Shown piece after piece: positions 46,522 through 55,551 of a DNA stretch of 64,000 nucleotides. The position numbers and the translations under genes are program-made. The DNA comes from JAPORY01 sp965215385 (GTDB lineage Bacteria; Pseudomonadota; Alphaproteobacteria; Rhodobacterales; Rhodobacteraceae): the NCBI GenBank assembly GCA_965215385.1, contig OZ244059.1, positions 2,976,001 through 3,040,000 on the forward strand, written 5' to 3'. The notes beneath the pieces were generated by a model that did not search any database, was not told where the DNA came from, and was given only the letters and a program-made list of their open reading frames with translations. Positions within the stretch are counted from its first letter, which is position 1. Every line of letters starts with the position of its first letter.

Positions 46522-46682
46522 GTATTCAAGTTGAACATGAATTGCACCGCAGAAGACTTGGTCGGAATCTAGGGGTCGGCCTGCTGCTCGCGGCGTTGAT
46601 TCTGGTCGTATTCGGGCTGACAATCGCTAAGTTGAGCACCGGGCCGATGGCGAATGCTCAAGGTCAGGTCATCTTCGAATGA
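46518..46682 (+). CDS. Small CoxF-like membrane protein
   Basis: A 54-residue single-span protein (cytosolic basic N-terminus HRRRLGRNLG, helix VGLLLAALILVVFGLTIA). Its start overlaps the ctaB stop and its own stop overlaps the ctaG start, so it is tightly coupled at both ends. Small proteins at this place in alphaproteobacterial cta clusters are called CoxF or hypothetical assembly proteins. Function is inferred only from position. Confidence 0.75.
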   Translation: MSIQVEHELHRRRLGRNLGVGLLLAALILVVFGLTIAKLSTGPMANAQGQVIFE

Positions 46683-47254
46683 TGCAAAGTAAAACCCGCA
46701 CAGTCTTTCAGACACTCTCTGTCGTGATCATGATGGGCGGTCTGGCGTGGGCTTCGGTTCCCTTTTATGACTGGTTCTGCCGCGTTACCGGTTTTGGCGG
46801 CACCCCCAACATTGCGACCGCAGGATCAGCCGCTATCCTTGATCAGACCATTACCGTTCGTTTTGATGCGTCGCTCGAACGCGGCATGCCGTGGGAGTTC
46901 CGTCCGTCTGAGCGCGAAATGAAGTTGCGCATCGGCGAGGTGGGATTGACCTTCTTCGAGGCGTTTAACCCAACTAACGAAGCGGTCGCCGGAACCGCCT
47001 CTTTCAATGTTGTGCCTTATGCGGCTGGAGAGTTTTTTTCGAAGATTGAGTGCTTTTGTTTTGAGGAGCAGGTATTAGGACCCAATGAACGGATCGCCAT
47101 GCCAGTAACATTTTATATCGATCCTGATATTGTGACTGATCGCGATGCTCGCTTTGTTCATACGGTTACGCTATCGTACACCTTCCATAAGATTAATTCG
47201 CCAGTGGTCGATTCGGTCGCGGCTGTCGTTGCTAGACCTGACAGCAAGAGTTAA
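46679..47254 (+). CDS. ctaG: Cytochrome c oxidase assembly protein CtaG (Cox11)
   Basis: A copper chaperone that delivers Cu to CuB of subunit I. It has 191 residues: one N-terminal membrane helix (about 10-30) and a periplasmic immunoglobulin-like domain with the copper motif CFCF (IECFCFEEQ). FYDWFCRVTGFGGT just after the helix is the conserved family signature with a third Cys. Two ATG codons in tandem (46679 and 46682) can serve as start. Confidence 0.94.
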   Translation: MMQSKTRTVFQTLSVVIMMGGLAWASVPFYDWFCRVTGFGGTPNIATAGSAAILDQTITVRFDASLERGMPWEFRPSEREMKLRIGEVGLTFFEAFNPTNEAVAGTASFNVVPYAAGEFFSKIECFCFEEQVLGPNERIAMPVTFYIDPDIVTDRDARFVHTVTLSYTFHKINSPVVDSVAAVVARPDSKS

Positions 47255-47292
47255 TGATCACGACAATTCAGAATACGAGGGACTAGCCAATC

Positions 47293-48114
47293 ATGGCGCA
47301 GGCAAAAAATCATGACTATCACATCCTAAACCCCTCAGTTTGGCCGTTCCTCGGTGCAATCGCGGGCTTTTCTATGCTATTTGGTGCCGTTTTATGGTTG
47401 CACGACGTAACACCATTTTTGTTCTGGATAGGATTCGTCGCCGTCCTTTACACGATGTTTGGCTGGTGGAGCGAGGTTATCGACGAGAGCCAACAAGGCG
47501 ATCATACCCCAATCGTTCGCCTTGGTTTGCGTTATGGCTTCATTTTGTTCATTATGTCCGAGGTCATGTTTTTTGCTGCCTGGTTCTGGAGCTTCTTTAA
47601 GCACGCCATGTACCCGATGAGCGAGTACGTTGGCACTGAATATAGCCAACCAGAAATCTATCACGTTGATGCTTTTCATTTACCCTTAATCAACACGCTA
47701 ATCCTGCTTTTGTCGGGATGCGCCGTGACTTGGGCGCATCACGCACTAGTCCATGAAAATAACCGCCGAGCACTGGTATATGGCTTAGGAATTTCAATAG
47801 TTCTCGGCGCCGCATTCACGGTATTGCAGGGATATGAATACTCGTATCTGTTTTATCAGGGCTGGGAATTTGGCGGCGACAAGTTCTTCTCTAATTTCTT
47901 CATGGCAACGGGATTTCACGGTCTGCATGTCATTATCGGTACTATATTTCTGACGATCTGCTGGGTGCGGGCAATCAAGGGACATTTTACCCCAGAAAGA
48001 CATATTGGTTTTGAAGCTGCCGCTTGGTATTGGCACTTCGTCGATGTTGTGTGGTTATTTCTGTTTTTCTCGGTGTACATTTGGGGGGTGTCGCAGATGC
48101 CTGGGGGTCATTGA
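47293..48114 (+). CDS. ctaE: Cytochrome c oxidase subunit III
   Basis: The seven-helix subunit that stabilises the catalytic core and proton uptake. It has 273 residues. Recognisable parts: KNHDYHILNPSVWPFLGA, RYGFILFIMSEVMFFAAWFW (with the conserved Glu), TGFHGLHVIIGT and YWHFVDVVWLFLF. It is the last intact gene of the ctaC-B-F-G-E run; the family's usual next gene, SURF1, lies 3.2 kb further on beyond a block of debris. Confidence 0.95.
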   Translation: MAQAKNHDYHILNPSVWPFLGAIAGFSMLFGAVLWLHDVTPFLFWIGFVAVLYTMFGWWSEVIDESQQGDHTPIVRLGLRYGFILFIMSEVMFFAAWFWSFFKHAMYPMSEYVGTEYSQPEIYHVDAFHLPLINTLILLLSGCAVTWAHHALVHENNRRALVYGLGISIVLGAAFTVLQGYEYSYLFYQGWEFGGDKFFSNFFMATGFHGLHVIIGTIFLTICWVRAIKGHFTPERHIGFEAAAWYWHFVDVVWLFLFFSVYIWGVSQMPGGH

Positions 48115-48490
48115 TATCCACAACGCACCGGTGACGGCTCACGTCGGCCTTACTAATCGAATGATTTTTCAGGTTTGCGGAAGTCCCGACGCTAGTTCTC
48201 GCACGGTGATGCGGCAAGTAGGCAGCGGACCAACGATCGATTGCCAATCTAAGGGGTCTTTAAATCGCTTTCGAAAGAGAAGGCGGAATCGCCATACTAA
48301 TCAGATCGAGGGTCGCCACGGCATCCATTAATCGGCAAAGCGGCCTTACTGACACAGCGAACTTTGCAATGGTTAAGACTTAAAGCCCCCTAAGTATCGT
48401 ATAACAGCCCGTAACCAATTACTTGAGCAATCGGCATCCAGAGAGAGATCTCAACGAGAAGAATGCCGCCCGGTGAAGCGTTTAGAACCA
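48115..48490. other. Gap without a gene
   Basis: About 375 bp after ctaE. No supported coding frame and no clear terminator. It is the left part of the 3.2-kb block that separates ctaE from SURF1. Confidence 0.4.
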
Positions 48491-48876
48491 TTAAGAACTC
48501 AGAACTTCAGCAATATTTTTGGCGTCAAGTAGTGCCCTTAACCAACGATCAAGATCACTTTGGGAAGCTTGCCGAAGCACGGCGTCAAGGTCTTTTGGAA
48601 CCCAGCCAAACTCGACGAGGCCAATTCAATAAAGGTCTCTACTTTTCCCTCGACTCGTCCTTCTACGCGTCCTTTCGCTTCTCACTTCGCTTGTCCTTCG
48701 GCGAGGACTTCTTGATACAATGATCCCATAATGATCTCCGCTTCAGTCGGTTTGGCGATCCAGATGGCCTCGTTGAATGCCGTTTCCCCACCAATGCTTT
48801 CCAGTAATCGAAACCCGTTGCTCTCTGAGCCACTTGCAAAAACAACGGAGGGGAGGCGGGGCGAAACAATCGCCAC
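48491..48876 (-). pseudogene. Rpn/DUF4351-type (PD-(D/E)XK nuclease/transposase-like) C-terminal remnant
   Basis: Minus-strand pieces read in order: FASGSESNGFRLLESIGGET, IIMGSLYQEVLAEGQAK, stop (48682-48684), EAKGRVEGRVEGKVETFIEL, a frameshift near 48615, and then FGWVPKDLDAVLRQASQSDL ... AEVLSS with a stop at 48491. The charged EGK/EGR repeats followed by a helical tail match the C-terminal end of Rpn-type recombination-promoting nucleases and DUF4351 proteins. The N-terminal nuclease domain is missing. The gene is dead. Confidence 0.7.
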
Positions 48877-49038
48877 ATATAAGCGACATAACCCACTAAT
48901 ACAGAGTCAAGGCTGGCGACACATTTTTTCTACAAAATCGGCAAGTTCTTGAGATTTTTTGCACCTTTTCCCGGCGATGCGCACGCCAACACCGCGCTCG
49001 GGCAAAAGCGTGAACGCGACGGACGACAGTCAGAGGGT

Positions 49039-50196
49039 CTAAATGTGAAGACGGAGCCGTTGTTCGACGGTTAAGGCCAGTATCCCGAAGAAGAGATGAC
49101 ACGCAACCTTCGTCGCGCCCTGAACCCGAATATGGCGACCGCCATAGCGGTCTTTGCGAGCACCGTTTACCCGTTCGACGCTGGAACGTTGTTTATAGCG
49201 TTCCGTCGCCGGATCCGTCTGGCCGATCGTTTTTCGTGCCCGAGCCGCGGCGGCCAACCGTTGCTTTCGTGCTTGATCGCGGCGGGATTGGGATCGATGA
49301 GGGCGACATGCTTTGGCGCCACGGCGTGTTGATGGATCTCGGAACAATCGTCGGCGGCGTCCATGAGTTCATAACCGTAATCCACTCGACGGTCGCTCAT
49401 CTCGGACAGTGGCAGTGACGCCTGACTATCGTGCCGCGAGGCCGAGGTCAGAAGCCTACTGATTGGGATGTCGCCAGCGGACACATCAAGGTGAAACGTG
49501 TCGCCCTGCCAACGGGTTTGGTAACCCTTGGCGTTACGTTTGGTCCCCATAGCACCGGCGTTCAGAAGCTCCGCCCGCATTTGTTCCAGGGATCGTCCAC
49601 CATTCAATTGGCGGTCAAGACGCCGGGGCTATGGGGGTCGGGTTTCACCGTTACGGGGGCGTTGGCGCTTGCGAGTCGTCTTTGGTTTTGACTCCTTGGT
49701 CTTGGCCTGCGGCTTTTCCCGCGCCGCAATAGCGGTCGAATCTCGGGAAATATGCCCGGCGAGCACTTCCGCAAACGCGCTTGCAATCAGGGCCTTATGC
49801 AGCCGTTTCGGCAAACCAAGCAAAGGCCCGCGAAAAGGTCGGCTCACTTGGAATGGCACCGACACGTTCCCAACCGCAAAGCCGCCGCAATTTAGGGTCA
49901 CACCGGCGACGGTCGAGCCACGCCCGCGCGGTCGGCAAGTCCAAAACTGCCTTGGCGATGACGGACCGCGCCAAGTCCCAACGGTCCGCAAGGGGACGAC
50001 CCTACGAATGCGTCTGAATAAACGTCTCAACCGGCTTCCTATCTAGGACCGCGACAAAGCGCTGGTGGTTCGCCGTCAACGGACCGAGATCCGGAGCCAT
50101 GGTCGGAAACCATTCCCCTTGAAATCGCTTCCAGATATCGTTAATGGTGTTTGTTAAGGACCTGGGACAACCGCCTCGGTATTTTGTGTTGGGCAC
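49039..50196 (-). pseudogene. IS1182/IS5-type transposase, several frameshifts
   Basis: Minus-strand frames give successive parts of one DDE transposase. N-terminus: PDLGPLTANHQRFVAVLD and KPVETFIQTH. Middle: RPLADRWDLARSVIAKAVLD, RRLCGWERVGAIPSEPTFSR and HKALIASAFAEVLAGHISRD. Then come TFHLDVSAGDIPISRLLTSA and DYGYELMDAADDCSEIHQHA, and the end is RSSVERVNGARKDRYGG with CHLFFGILALTVEQRLRL. At least three shifts of frame are needed, so the element cannot move by itself. Terminal inverted repeats were not recognised. It lies beside the hipA stump, which it may have interrupted. Confidence 0.8.
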
Positions 50197-50261
50197 AATC
50201 CAGTATTCCGTGGTTATCTCATGTCCACCACCTTAAATCGCCTGTTTTGAACAAAAATCGC

Positions 50262-50537
50262 TCACCCGATGAATTTTGCAAGAGGCTCCTCTGAAACACC
50301 CAGCACTTGCGTGATAGCTGTGCGCTGGGTGGCTTCCGGCAACAGGCCTGCAAAGAAAGGCAAGGTTGCACGATAATCGAAGGGTTCTAGTCTTAGCGGC
50401 AGAGAAGCTGAGACCGGCCTCGCATCAGGCTTATCAATCCAGCTTGCAAAGTAAGTGAATTCTGGCTGGCCGTGCGCGTTAAGTGCCAGTTTGCCGACGC
50501 TTAAGCCGTTCCATCAGACGATTAGTCGCGGTGTCAT
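50262..50537 (-). pseudogene. hipA: hipA toxin kinase N-terminal stump
   Basis: The frame from ATG 50537 (overlapping the hipB stop, ATGA) reads MTPRLIV, stop TGA at codon 8, then WNGLSVGKLALNAHGQPEF, YFASWIDKPDARPVSASLPL, FFAGLLPEATQRTAITQVLG and ends LAKFIG with a stop at 50262. This is the N-terminal subdomain-1 region of HipA kinases, in which Trp would be expected in place of the TGA. About 330 C-terminal residues with the kinase site are absent. Both the stop and the truncation show that it is dead. Confidence 0.8.
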
Positions 50538-50746
50538 TGGTCGGTTCTGGCCGGCAAGGTCAAGCTTACATCAATCCCGAGTGCCGCTAAAACTGCTAAA
50601 GTCTTGGCGATCTGCGCTGTTTCTTTACCCTCCCCGAGTTCGATCAAGTATCCCATTCCGACATTGGTGGCAGCAGCGAGTTCATCTTGCCGCAGCCCTT
50701 GTGCCTGGCGCGCCGTACGAATGACAGTGCCGATAATATCAGCATA
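50534..50746 (-). pseudogene. hipB: hipB antitoxin, start region damaged
   Basis: A 70-codon frame with a clear Xre/Cro helix-turn-helix: RTARQAQGLRQDELAAATNV and LIELGEGKETAQIAKTLAVL. It has no in-frame start codon; a good AAGGA is followed by ATGCTGAT, one base out of frame. Inserting one G (ATGGCTGAT) would give MADIIGTVIR and restore a normal HipB, so a one-base deletion at codon 2 is the simplest explanation. It overlaps hipA by ATGA, as in intact hipBA operons. Confidence 0.7.
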
Positions 50747-51359
50747 TGGTCTTCCTTAGCGGGAAGAAATTGGCTCTAAACCGCCGTATCAATCAAATGA
50801 TTCCCAAATGGGAATAGCAATTGGCTTCAGTGCGACCATAGTCGAAATCTTCCTGACCAGGATTTTTCTTCGGTCGGCTAAATCCTGTAGTTCGCCGAAA
50901 CGTCCATTAGCATGAGCTGCGGGTCTATTGCAGCAGTCGCGATCACTGGTAAAGCAGGATGCGAACGAAGTATCAAACGATTTGGCCCGCAATGTTTTTC
51001 CGTCTTGCTCCGCCAATTTACCATTAGCCCTATTGGATATACGATACGAAAGAGCTAACGCTAGTTTTGACCAAAAGGTCTCAAAGAAGATTGATCTAAT
51101 GCTGGTTTGAAGCATCACGGACAGTACCAAATTGGGCTTAGAAATATCGAAATCGCGTTGCTGAAAAATTCACAATCTGGCAATTGCGGCAGGGCACGAG
51201 GAAAGTAAGCAGTCGCGCTATCATTCGTAGAATCCAATACTTCACTTAAGCCGAGTGCCATCGAGTAGATTTTTCCGAATCAATGAGCTTACAGGATCCG
51301 ATTAAATCGGGGGCGCAAGTCGCACGATCTTTGGCAACTCCGTAAAAGGGGCTTGAGTA
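50747..51359. other. Gap without a recognised gene
   Basis: About 610 bp between the hipB remnant and SURF1. A 113-codon minus-strand frame (51130-50789) has no recognisable product and no ribosome binding site. The SURF1 promoter or a remnant of the broken oxidase operon leader should lie in the last 200 bp. Confidence 0.4.
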
Positions 51360-52010
51360 ATGAAACGATCATTCCTCTTTGCGAGTATGGCGGGAATTGC
51401 AATATTGATGTCTCTAGGCATATGGCAAATTCAGCGCCTGGAGTGGAAAGAAGCAATTTTGCGGGATATTGAAAAGCGAATCAATCTTGAGCCTAAACCA
51501 CTTCCCAACAATCTAGACCGAGATCGTGATGGCTTTTCTGCTGTCGTCGTTGATGGCATGATTTTGCCGACCGAAATTCACGTATTGGTATCAAAAAAAC
51601 GTGAAGGTGCTGGGTATCGAATTATCGCACCGATGCAAATTCGCGATGGGCGCCATATTCTCGTCGACCGTGGCTTCACTCCGGCGGACAATAAGAATCT
51701 CACGCGATCAATCGGGCATGTCGAAGTAATTGGTAATTTGCATTGGCCCGATGAGATTGACCGATTTACGCCGCCGCCAGACTTTGCAGCCAATATTTGG
51801 TTTGCTCGTGATATAGATGCTATGGCAAAGAAGCTAAATACCCTTCCGCTGCTACTGATCGCCAGAACCCCAACAGACCCGCACGTAATCCCACTCCCCG
51901 TTGATCCAAATGCGATTCCAAATAATCACCTACAATATGCCATAACCTGGTTTGCGATTGCGGCGATTTGGTTGGCAATGAGTCTTTATTTCGGGCGGCG
52001 ACAGCGATAG
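51360..52010 (+). CDS. SURF1 family oxidase assembly protein
   Basis: Helps place heme a in subunit I of cytochrome oxidase. It has 216 residues, with an N-terminal and a C-terminal membrane helix flanking a periplasmic domain, the SURF1 topology. Family strings: LGIWQIQRLEWKEAIL, GAGYRIIAPMQIRDGRHILV and DRGFTP, and near the end NNHLQYAITWFAIAAIWLAM. It belongs functionally with the cta genes at 44.7-48.1 kb. It lies 17 bp before thrC. Confidence 0.92.
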   Translation: MKRSFLFASMAGIAILMSLGIWQIQRLEWKEAILRDIEKRINLEPKPLPNNLDRDRDGFSAVVVDGMILPTEIHVLVSKKREGAGYRIIAPMQIRDGRHILVDRGFTPADNKNLTRSIGHVEVIGNLHWPDEIDRFTPPPDFAANIWFARDIDAMAKKLNTLPLLLIARTPTDPHVIPLPVDPNAIPNNHLQYAITWFAIAAIWLAMSLYFGRRQR

Positions 52011-52027
52011 TCGGAGGTGTTGCAACA

Positions 52028-53416
52028 ATGAAATATGTCTCTACTCGTGGCGGGGTGCCAGAGCTTGATTTCAAGGCGACGATGTTGGCGGGGCTTGCGC
52101 CGGATGGTGGCCTTTATGTGCCGAAAACTATTCCTCGTCTCCAGCGAGAGACCATTGCAGCTTTCGCTGGCCGGAGTTTTGAAGATATCGCACTGCGCGT
52201 AATCACCCCCTTTATCGGGGATAGCTTCTCAGCGGAGACCGTCAGGCAGTGTATTCAAGATGCCTACGACAAGTTTGACCATCCCGCCCGTGCGCCGCTG
52301 GTTCAGATTGGTCAAAATCACTGGCTCTTAGAGCTCTTTCACGGACCGACTCTCGCCTTTAAAGATTTTGCAATGCAACTCATAGCCCAGCTGTTTCGTA
52401 TTGCCCTCCGAGATAAACAGCAGCAAATCACGGTGATCGGAGCAACTTCGGGTGATACCGGCTCCGCCGCCATTGAGGCCTTTCGCGGCATCGAAAACAC
52501 CGAAGTCTTTGTTCTGTTTCCACACGGCCGAATTTCTGACATTCAACGGCGACAGATGACAACGCCGAGCGAAAAAAACGTCCACGCGCTCGCGGTTGAC
52601 GGTGACTTTGACGATTGCCAAGCACTCGTTAAGGCGATGTTCAACGATAGGAAGTTTCGAAATGAGATGCGGTTGGTCGCCATGAACTCGATCAACTGGG
52701 CACGAATATTGGTGCAGATTGTCTATTATTTCTCAGCCGCAGTTGGGATTGGAGCCCCGCACCGCTCCGTGTCTTATGCCGTTCCCACCGGCAATTTCGG
52801 CGATATATTTGCTGGATTTATCGCGAAATCAATGGGTTTGCCGATCAAGAAATTAGTTGTCGCGACGAACCAGAATGATATCTTACATCGTTGTCTAACG
52901 GGACAAGGCTATTATCGCGGCGAAACTCGACCGTCCATCAGTCCGTCAATGGATATTCAAGTCGCCTCGAATTTTGAGCGGGCACTGTACTATGCGTATG
53001 ATGGCAATGGATTGGCAATTGCCAAGCTCATGGACTTGTTCTCGCAGCGAGGCGTGGAGATCGACGAAACTGCATTGCAGGCATTGGCGGCGGTATACGG
53101 CTCGGGGCGGGTGTCAGAAGACGAAACGAGAGCGACAATCCTGAGGTATCACCGTGAAACTGGAGAGTTGCTCTGTCCGCACTCCGCAATTGGCGTCCGG
53201 GTGGGCGAGCAATGGCAAGAACGATCCGGGCCGATGATTTCACTGGCTACGGCCCACCCGGCAAAGTTTGTTCAGGCCGTCGAGGATTCGAGCGGTCAAT
53301 GTCCGACACTACCGGCGCGGATTGCTGACTTGCACACACGAACCGAGCGCGTTTATCGGGTTAAAAACGACCTTACGGAAATTCAAAGTTATATTGGGAG
53401 AATAAGAGAGAAGTGA
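52028..53416 (+). CDS. thrC: Threonine synthase
   Basis: A pyridoxal-phosphate enzyme that converts O-phosphohomoserine to threonine. It has 462 residues from ATG 52028 (GGAGGT 9 bases upstream). It is the long type with the N-terminal extension seen in bacteria such as E. coli and in fungi: MKYVSTRGGVPELDF. The PLP lysine is Lys112 in TLAFKDFAMQL; GATSGDTGSAAIEAFRG binds the phosphate. The next gene starts inside its stop (GTGA). Confidence 0.95.
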   Translation: MKYVSTRGGVPELDFKATMLAGLAPDGGLYVPKTIPRLQRETIAAFAGRSFEDIALRVITPFIGDSFSAETVRQCIQDAYDKFDHPARAPLVQIGQNHWLLELFHGPTLAFKDFAMQLIAQLFRIALRDKQQQITVIGATSGDTGSAAIEAFRGIENTEVFVLFPHGRISDIQRRQMTTPSEKNVHALAVDGDFDDCQALVKAMFNDRKFRNEMRLVAMNSINWARILVQIVYYFSAAVGIGAPHRSVSYAVPTGNFGDIFAGFIAKSMGLPIKKLVVATNQNDILHRCLTGQGYYRGETRPSISPSMDIQVASNFERALYYAYDGNGLAIAKLMDLFSQRGVEIDETALQALAAVYGSGRVSEDETRATILRYHRETGELLCPHSAIGVRVGEQWQERSGPMISLATAHPAKFVQAVEDSSGQCPTLPARIADLHTRTERVYRVKNDLTEIQSYIGRIREK

Positions 53417-54675
53417 GTATTCGATTGTCAGAATTATCAAACGGCCTTCGGGTTGTTTCAGAGCATATGCCTAGCCTCAAGTCGACCGCTCTCGGCATCT
53501 GGGTGACCGCGGGGGGGCGCCACGAGCGGCCTGAGCAAAACGGCATTGCTCATTTTCTTGAGCACATGGCATTTAAGGGGACGGAGAGCCGCAGTGCCTT
53601 TCAGATTGCAAAGGCCATTGAGGATGTTGGCGGTTACATTAACGCTTACACTTCTAGAGAGGTTACAGCCTATTTTGCGCGCGTTCTTGAAGACGACGTT
53701 CAGCTTGCGATCGATGTACTGGCGGACATCCTGCTTAACCCGATTTTTGATCCGAAAGAAATTGAGGTTGAGCGCGGCGTCATTCTGCAAGAGATTGGAC
53801 AGGTGCTTGATACGCCCGATGACGTGATCTTTGATTGGCTGCAGGAGCGAAGTTTTGCTGATCAGCCGATGGGTCGAACTATTCTTGGTCGGGCCGAGCA
53901 GATTCAAGCATTTACGCGCAGTGATCTGACGAAGTTTGTTGATGAACACTACGCTCCCAATCAGATGATTATGGCTGCGGCCGGTTCATTGGATCACGCA
54001 AGCATCCTAGAAATAGCGGAGCAGCTTTTCGGCAATCGCCCCAAAAGTAACCGTTCTGTTGTTGAACCGGCGACCTTTACCGGCGGCGAGGCGCGGCAAG
54101 AAAAGGATCTTGAGCAAGTGCATTTCGCGCTGGCTCTTGAGTCGCCTAGTATTCGCGATGACGCGCTCTATCGCGCCCAGATCTATACGACGGCTTTAGG
54201 CGGTGGGATGTCGTCACGACTATTTCAGGAGGTTCGTGAGCGGCGGGGACTTTGTTACTCGATTTTCGCGCAATCGGGTACCTACATCGACACGGGTACA
54301 ACAACCATTTACGCTGGCACCTCGGCTGAACAGGTACATGAATTGGCGCAGATCATTATTGATGAAATGAAGCGGGCAGCCAATGATCTGAGTGACGACG
54401 AAGTTTCCCGCGCCCGAAGCCAGTTGAAAGCCGGTACGTTGATGGTTTTGGAGAGCCCGTCCAATCGCGCTGAGAGACTTGCTCGACTGGTCCAGGTTTG
54501 GGATCGGGTTCCGTCATTAGATGAAACCATTGCCCAAATTGACGCCGTGACGACCGACGATGTCCGCTCGCATGCCGCGGCGATGGCTCATTCGGCAAAA
54601 ATGGCACTCGCTCTGTATGGCCCAATCAAAACAGCACCGACGCTCGAGACCTTGCAGGAGTGGCGGCGGTCCTAA
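53413..54675 (+). CDS. M16 zinc peptidase (mitochondrial processing peptidase-like)
   Basis: A 420-residue insulinase-family protease. It has the inverted zinc motif HFLEHMAF (His47, Glu50, His51) and downstream Glu in IEVERGVILQEI. The glycine-rich loop LGGGMSSRLFQEVRERRGLCYS is in the second half. Relatives in Rickettsiales and Rhodobacterales are close to the beta subunit of mitochondrial processing peptidase; they lie after thrC in many alphaproteobacteria. GTG start overlaps the thrC stop. The substrate is unknown. Confidence 0.92.
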   Translation: MSIRLSELSNGLRVVSEHMPSLKSTALGIWVTAGGRHERPEQNGIAHFLEHMAFKGTESRSAFQIAKAIEDVGGYINAYTSREVTAYFARVLEDDVQLAIDVLADILLNPIFDPKEIEVERGVILQEIGQVLDTPDDVIFDWLQERSFADQPMGRTILGRAEQIQAFTRSDLTKFVDEHYAPNQMIMAAAGSLDHASILEIAEQLFGNRPKSNRSVVEPATFTGGEARQEKDLEQVHFALALESPSIRDDALYRAQIYTTALGGGMSSRLFQEVRERRGLCYSIFAQSGTYIDTGTTTIYAGTSAEQVHELAQIIIDEMKRAANDLSDDEVSRARSQLKAGTLMVLESPSNRAERLARLVQVWDRVPSLDETIAQIDAVTTDDVRSHAAAMAHSAKMALALYGPIKTAPTLETLQEWRRS

Positions 54676-55271
54676 CGATCCTAACGATGCTTCTGGCAAA
54701 TCGCAAGCTCAAAATTGAGACGGAGCGCTTGACGCTTCGCCCGCCCGTTAATTCTGATTTTCGAGATTGGATCGCTTTACGCGACAAGAATCGGGAATTT
54801 CTCAGCGAATGGGAACCAGCCTGGCGCGGTGATCATTTAGGACGACGCGAATTCTACGGTCGTGTCTACTGGGCGGCCCGTTCAATCGCTAACGGCTCCG
54901 CGCTGCCTTTGCTACTCATTCGGCGCGGTGATGACTGTCTTGTCGGGGCGATCACTATTGATAATATACGCCGCGGTCCGGCACAGGTTGGCACCATCGG
55001 CTATTGGATTGGGCAGGAGCATTCGCGACAAGGTTTGATGCGAGAAGCAACCTGCGCTGTCGTCCACTACGCCTTTACGGTCTTGGACATCTCTCGCCTT
55101 GAAGCCGCGTGTCTCCCCCAAAATGTGGCCTCGCGTGGACTGCTTGAATCGTCGGGTTTCAAATATGAGGGAGTGGCCCAGAGTTACTTGCAGATTGCGG
55201 GCCGATGGCGGACGCATGTCTTATACGCAGCGTTACGATCAGATCGCAGAGGCAAGACCGATGCCGGATGA
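54660..55271 (+). CDS. GNAT acetyltransferase, RimJ/RimL-like
   Basis: Transfers acetyl from acetyl-CoA to an amine, in RimJ-type enzymes a protein N-terminus. It has 203 residues from GTG 54660, or 194 from ATG 54687. Family strings: IETERLTLRPP, WEPAW, GYWIGQEHSRQGLMREA (the Q/RxxGxG/A acetyl-CoA loop in variant form) and NVASRGLLESSGFKYEG. A 9-bp tandem duplication (TCCTAACGA twice, about 54671-54688) sits at the start and may have created the second start possibility. The gene overlaps or abuts the M16 peptidase gene. Confidence 0.85.
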   Translation: MAAVLTILTMLLANRKLKIETERLTLRPPVNSDFRDWIALRDKNREFLSEWEPAWRGDHLGRREFYGRVYWAARSIANGSALPLLLIRRGDDCLVGAITIDNIRRGPAQVGTIGYWIGQEHSRQGLMREATCAVVHYAFTVLDISRLEAACLPQNVASRGLLESSGFKYEGVAQSYLQIAGRWRTHVLYAALRSDRRGKTDAG

Positions 55272-55479
55272 AGCGGGAGGCGAGAATTATTTACATCTGA
55301 CGCCGCCTCGGCAACGTTGGCTCGGAATAAATGATAACCGTAAAAACCAACGGCTTATCGAATTCGGAACCCGAAAGGCAAGAAAGTCGTAGTGGCACTT
55401 ACCGTTGAACAACTCCATAACTTACAATAGCGTTTGCCCGCTTTGCAGAGGTCGCTTTATGAGTGATTGACGACCGCGA

Positions 55480-55506
55480 CCGCCAATATTTCAGAGGCGG
55501 CCTTTT
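55480..55506 (+). terminator. Weak intrinsic terminator before gcvT
   Basis: CCGCC (55480-55484), an 11-base loop and GGCGG (55496-55500), followed by CC and TTTT. It is short but well placed to end the thrC-peptidase-acetyltransferase transcript. No glycine riboswitch features were seen in this gap. Confidence 0.35.
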
Positions 55507-55551
55507 CTGGCATAGTCTATATCGTACTGTTGCGCCTTAAACGAGAAAAAA

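Noticed and set aside
55272..55551. Glycine riboswitch expected before gcvT
   Set aside because: No tandem aptamer-like pattern was seen in this 280-bp gap; only a short hairpin is present.
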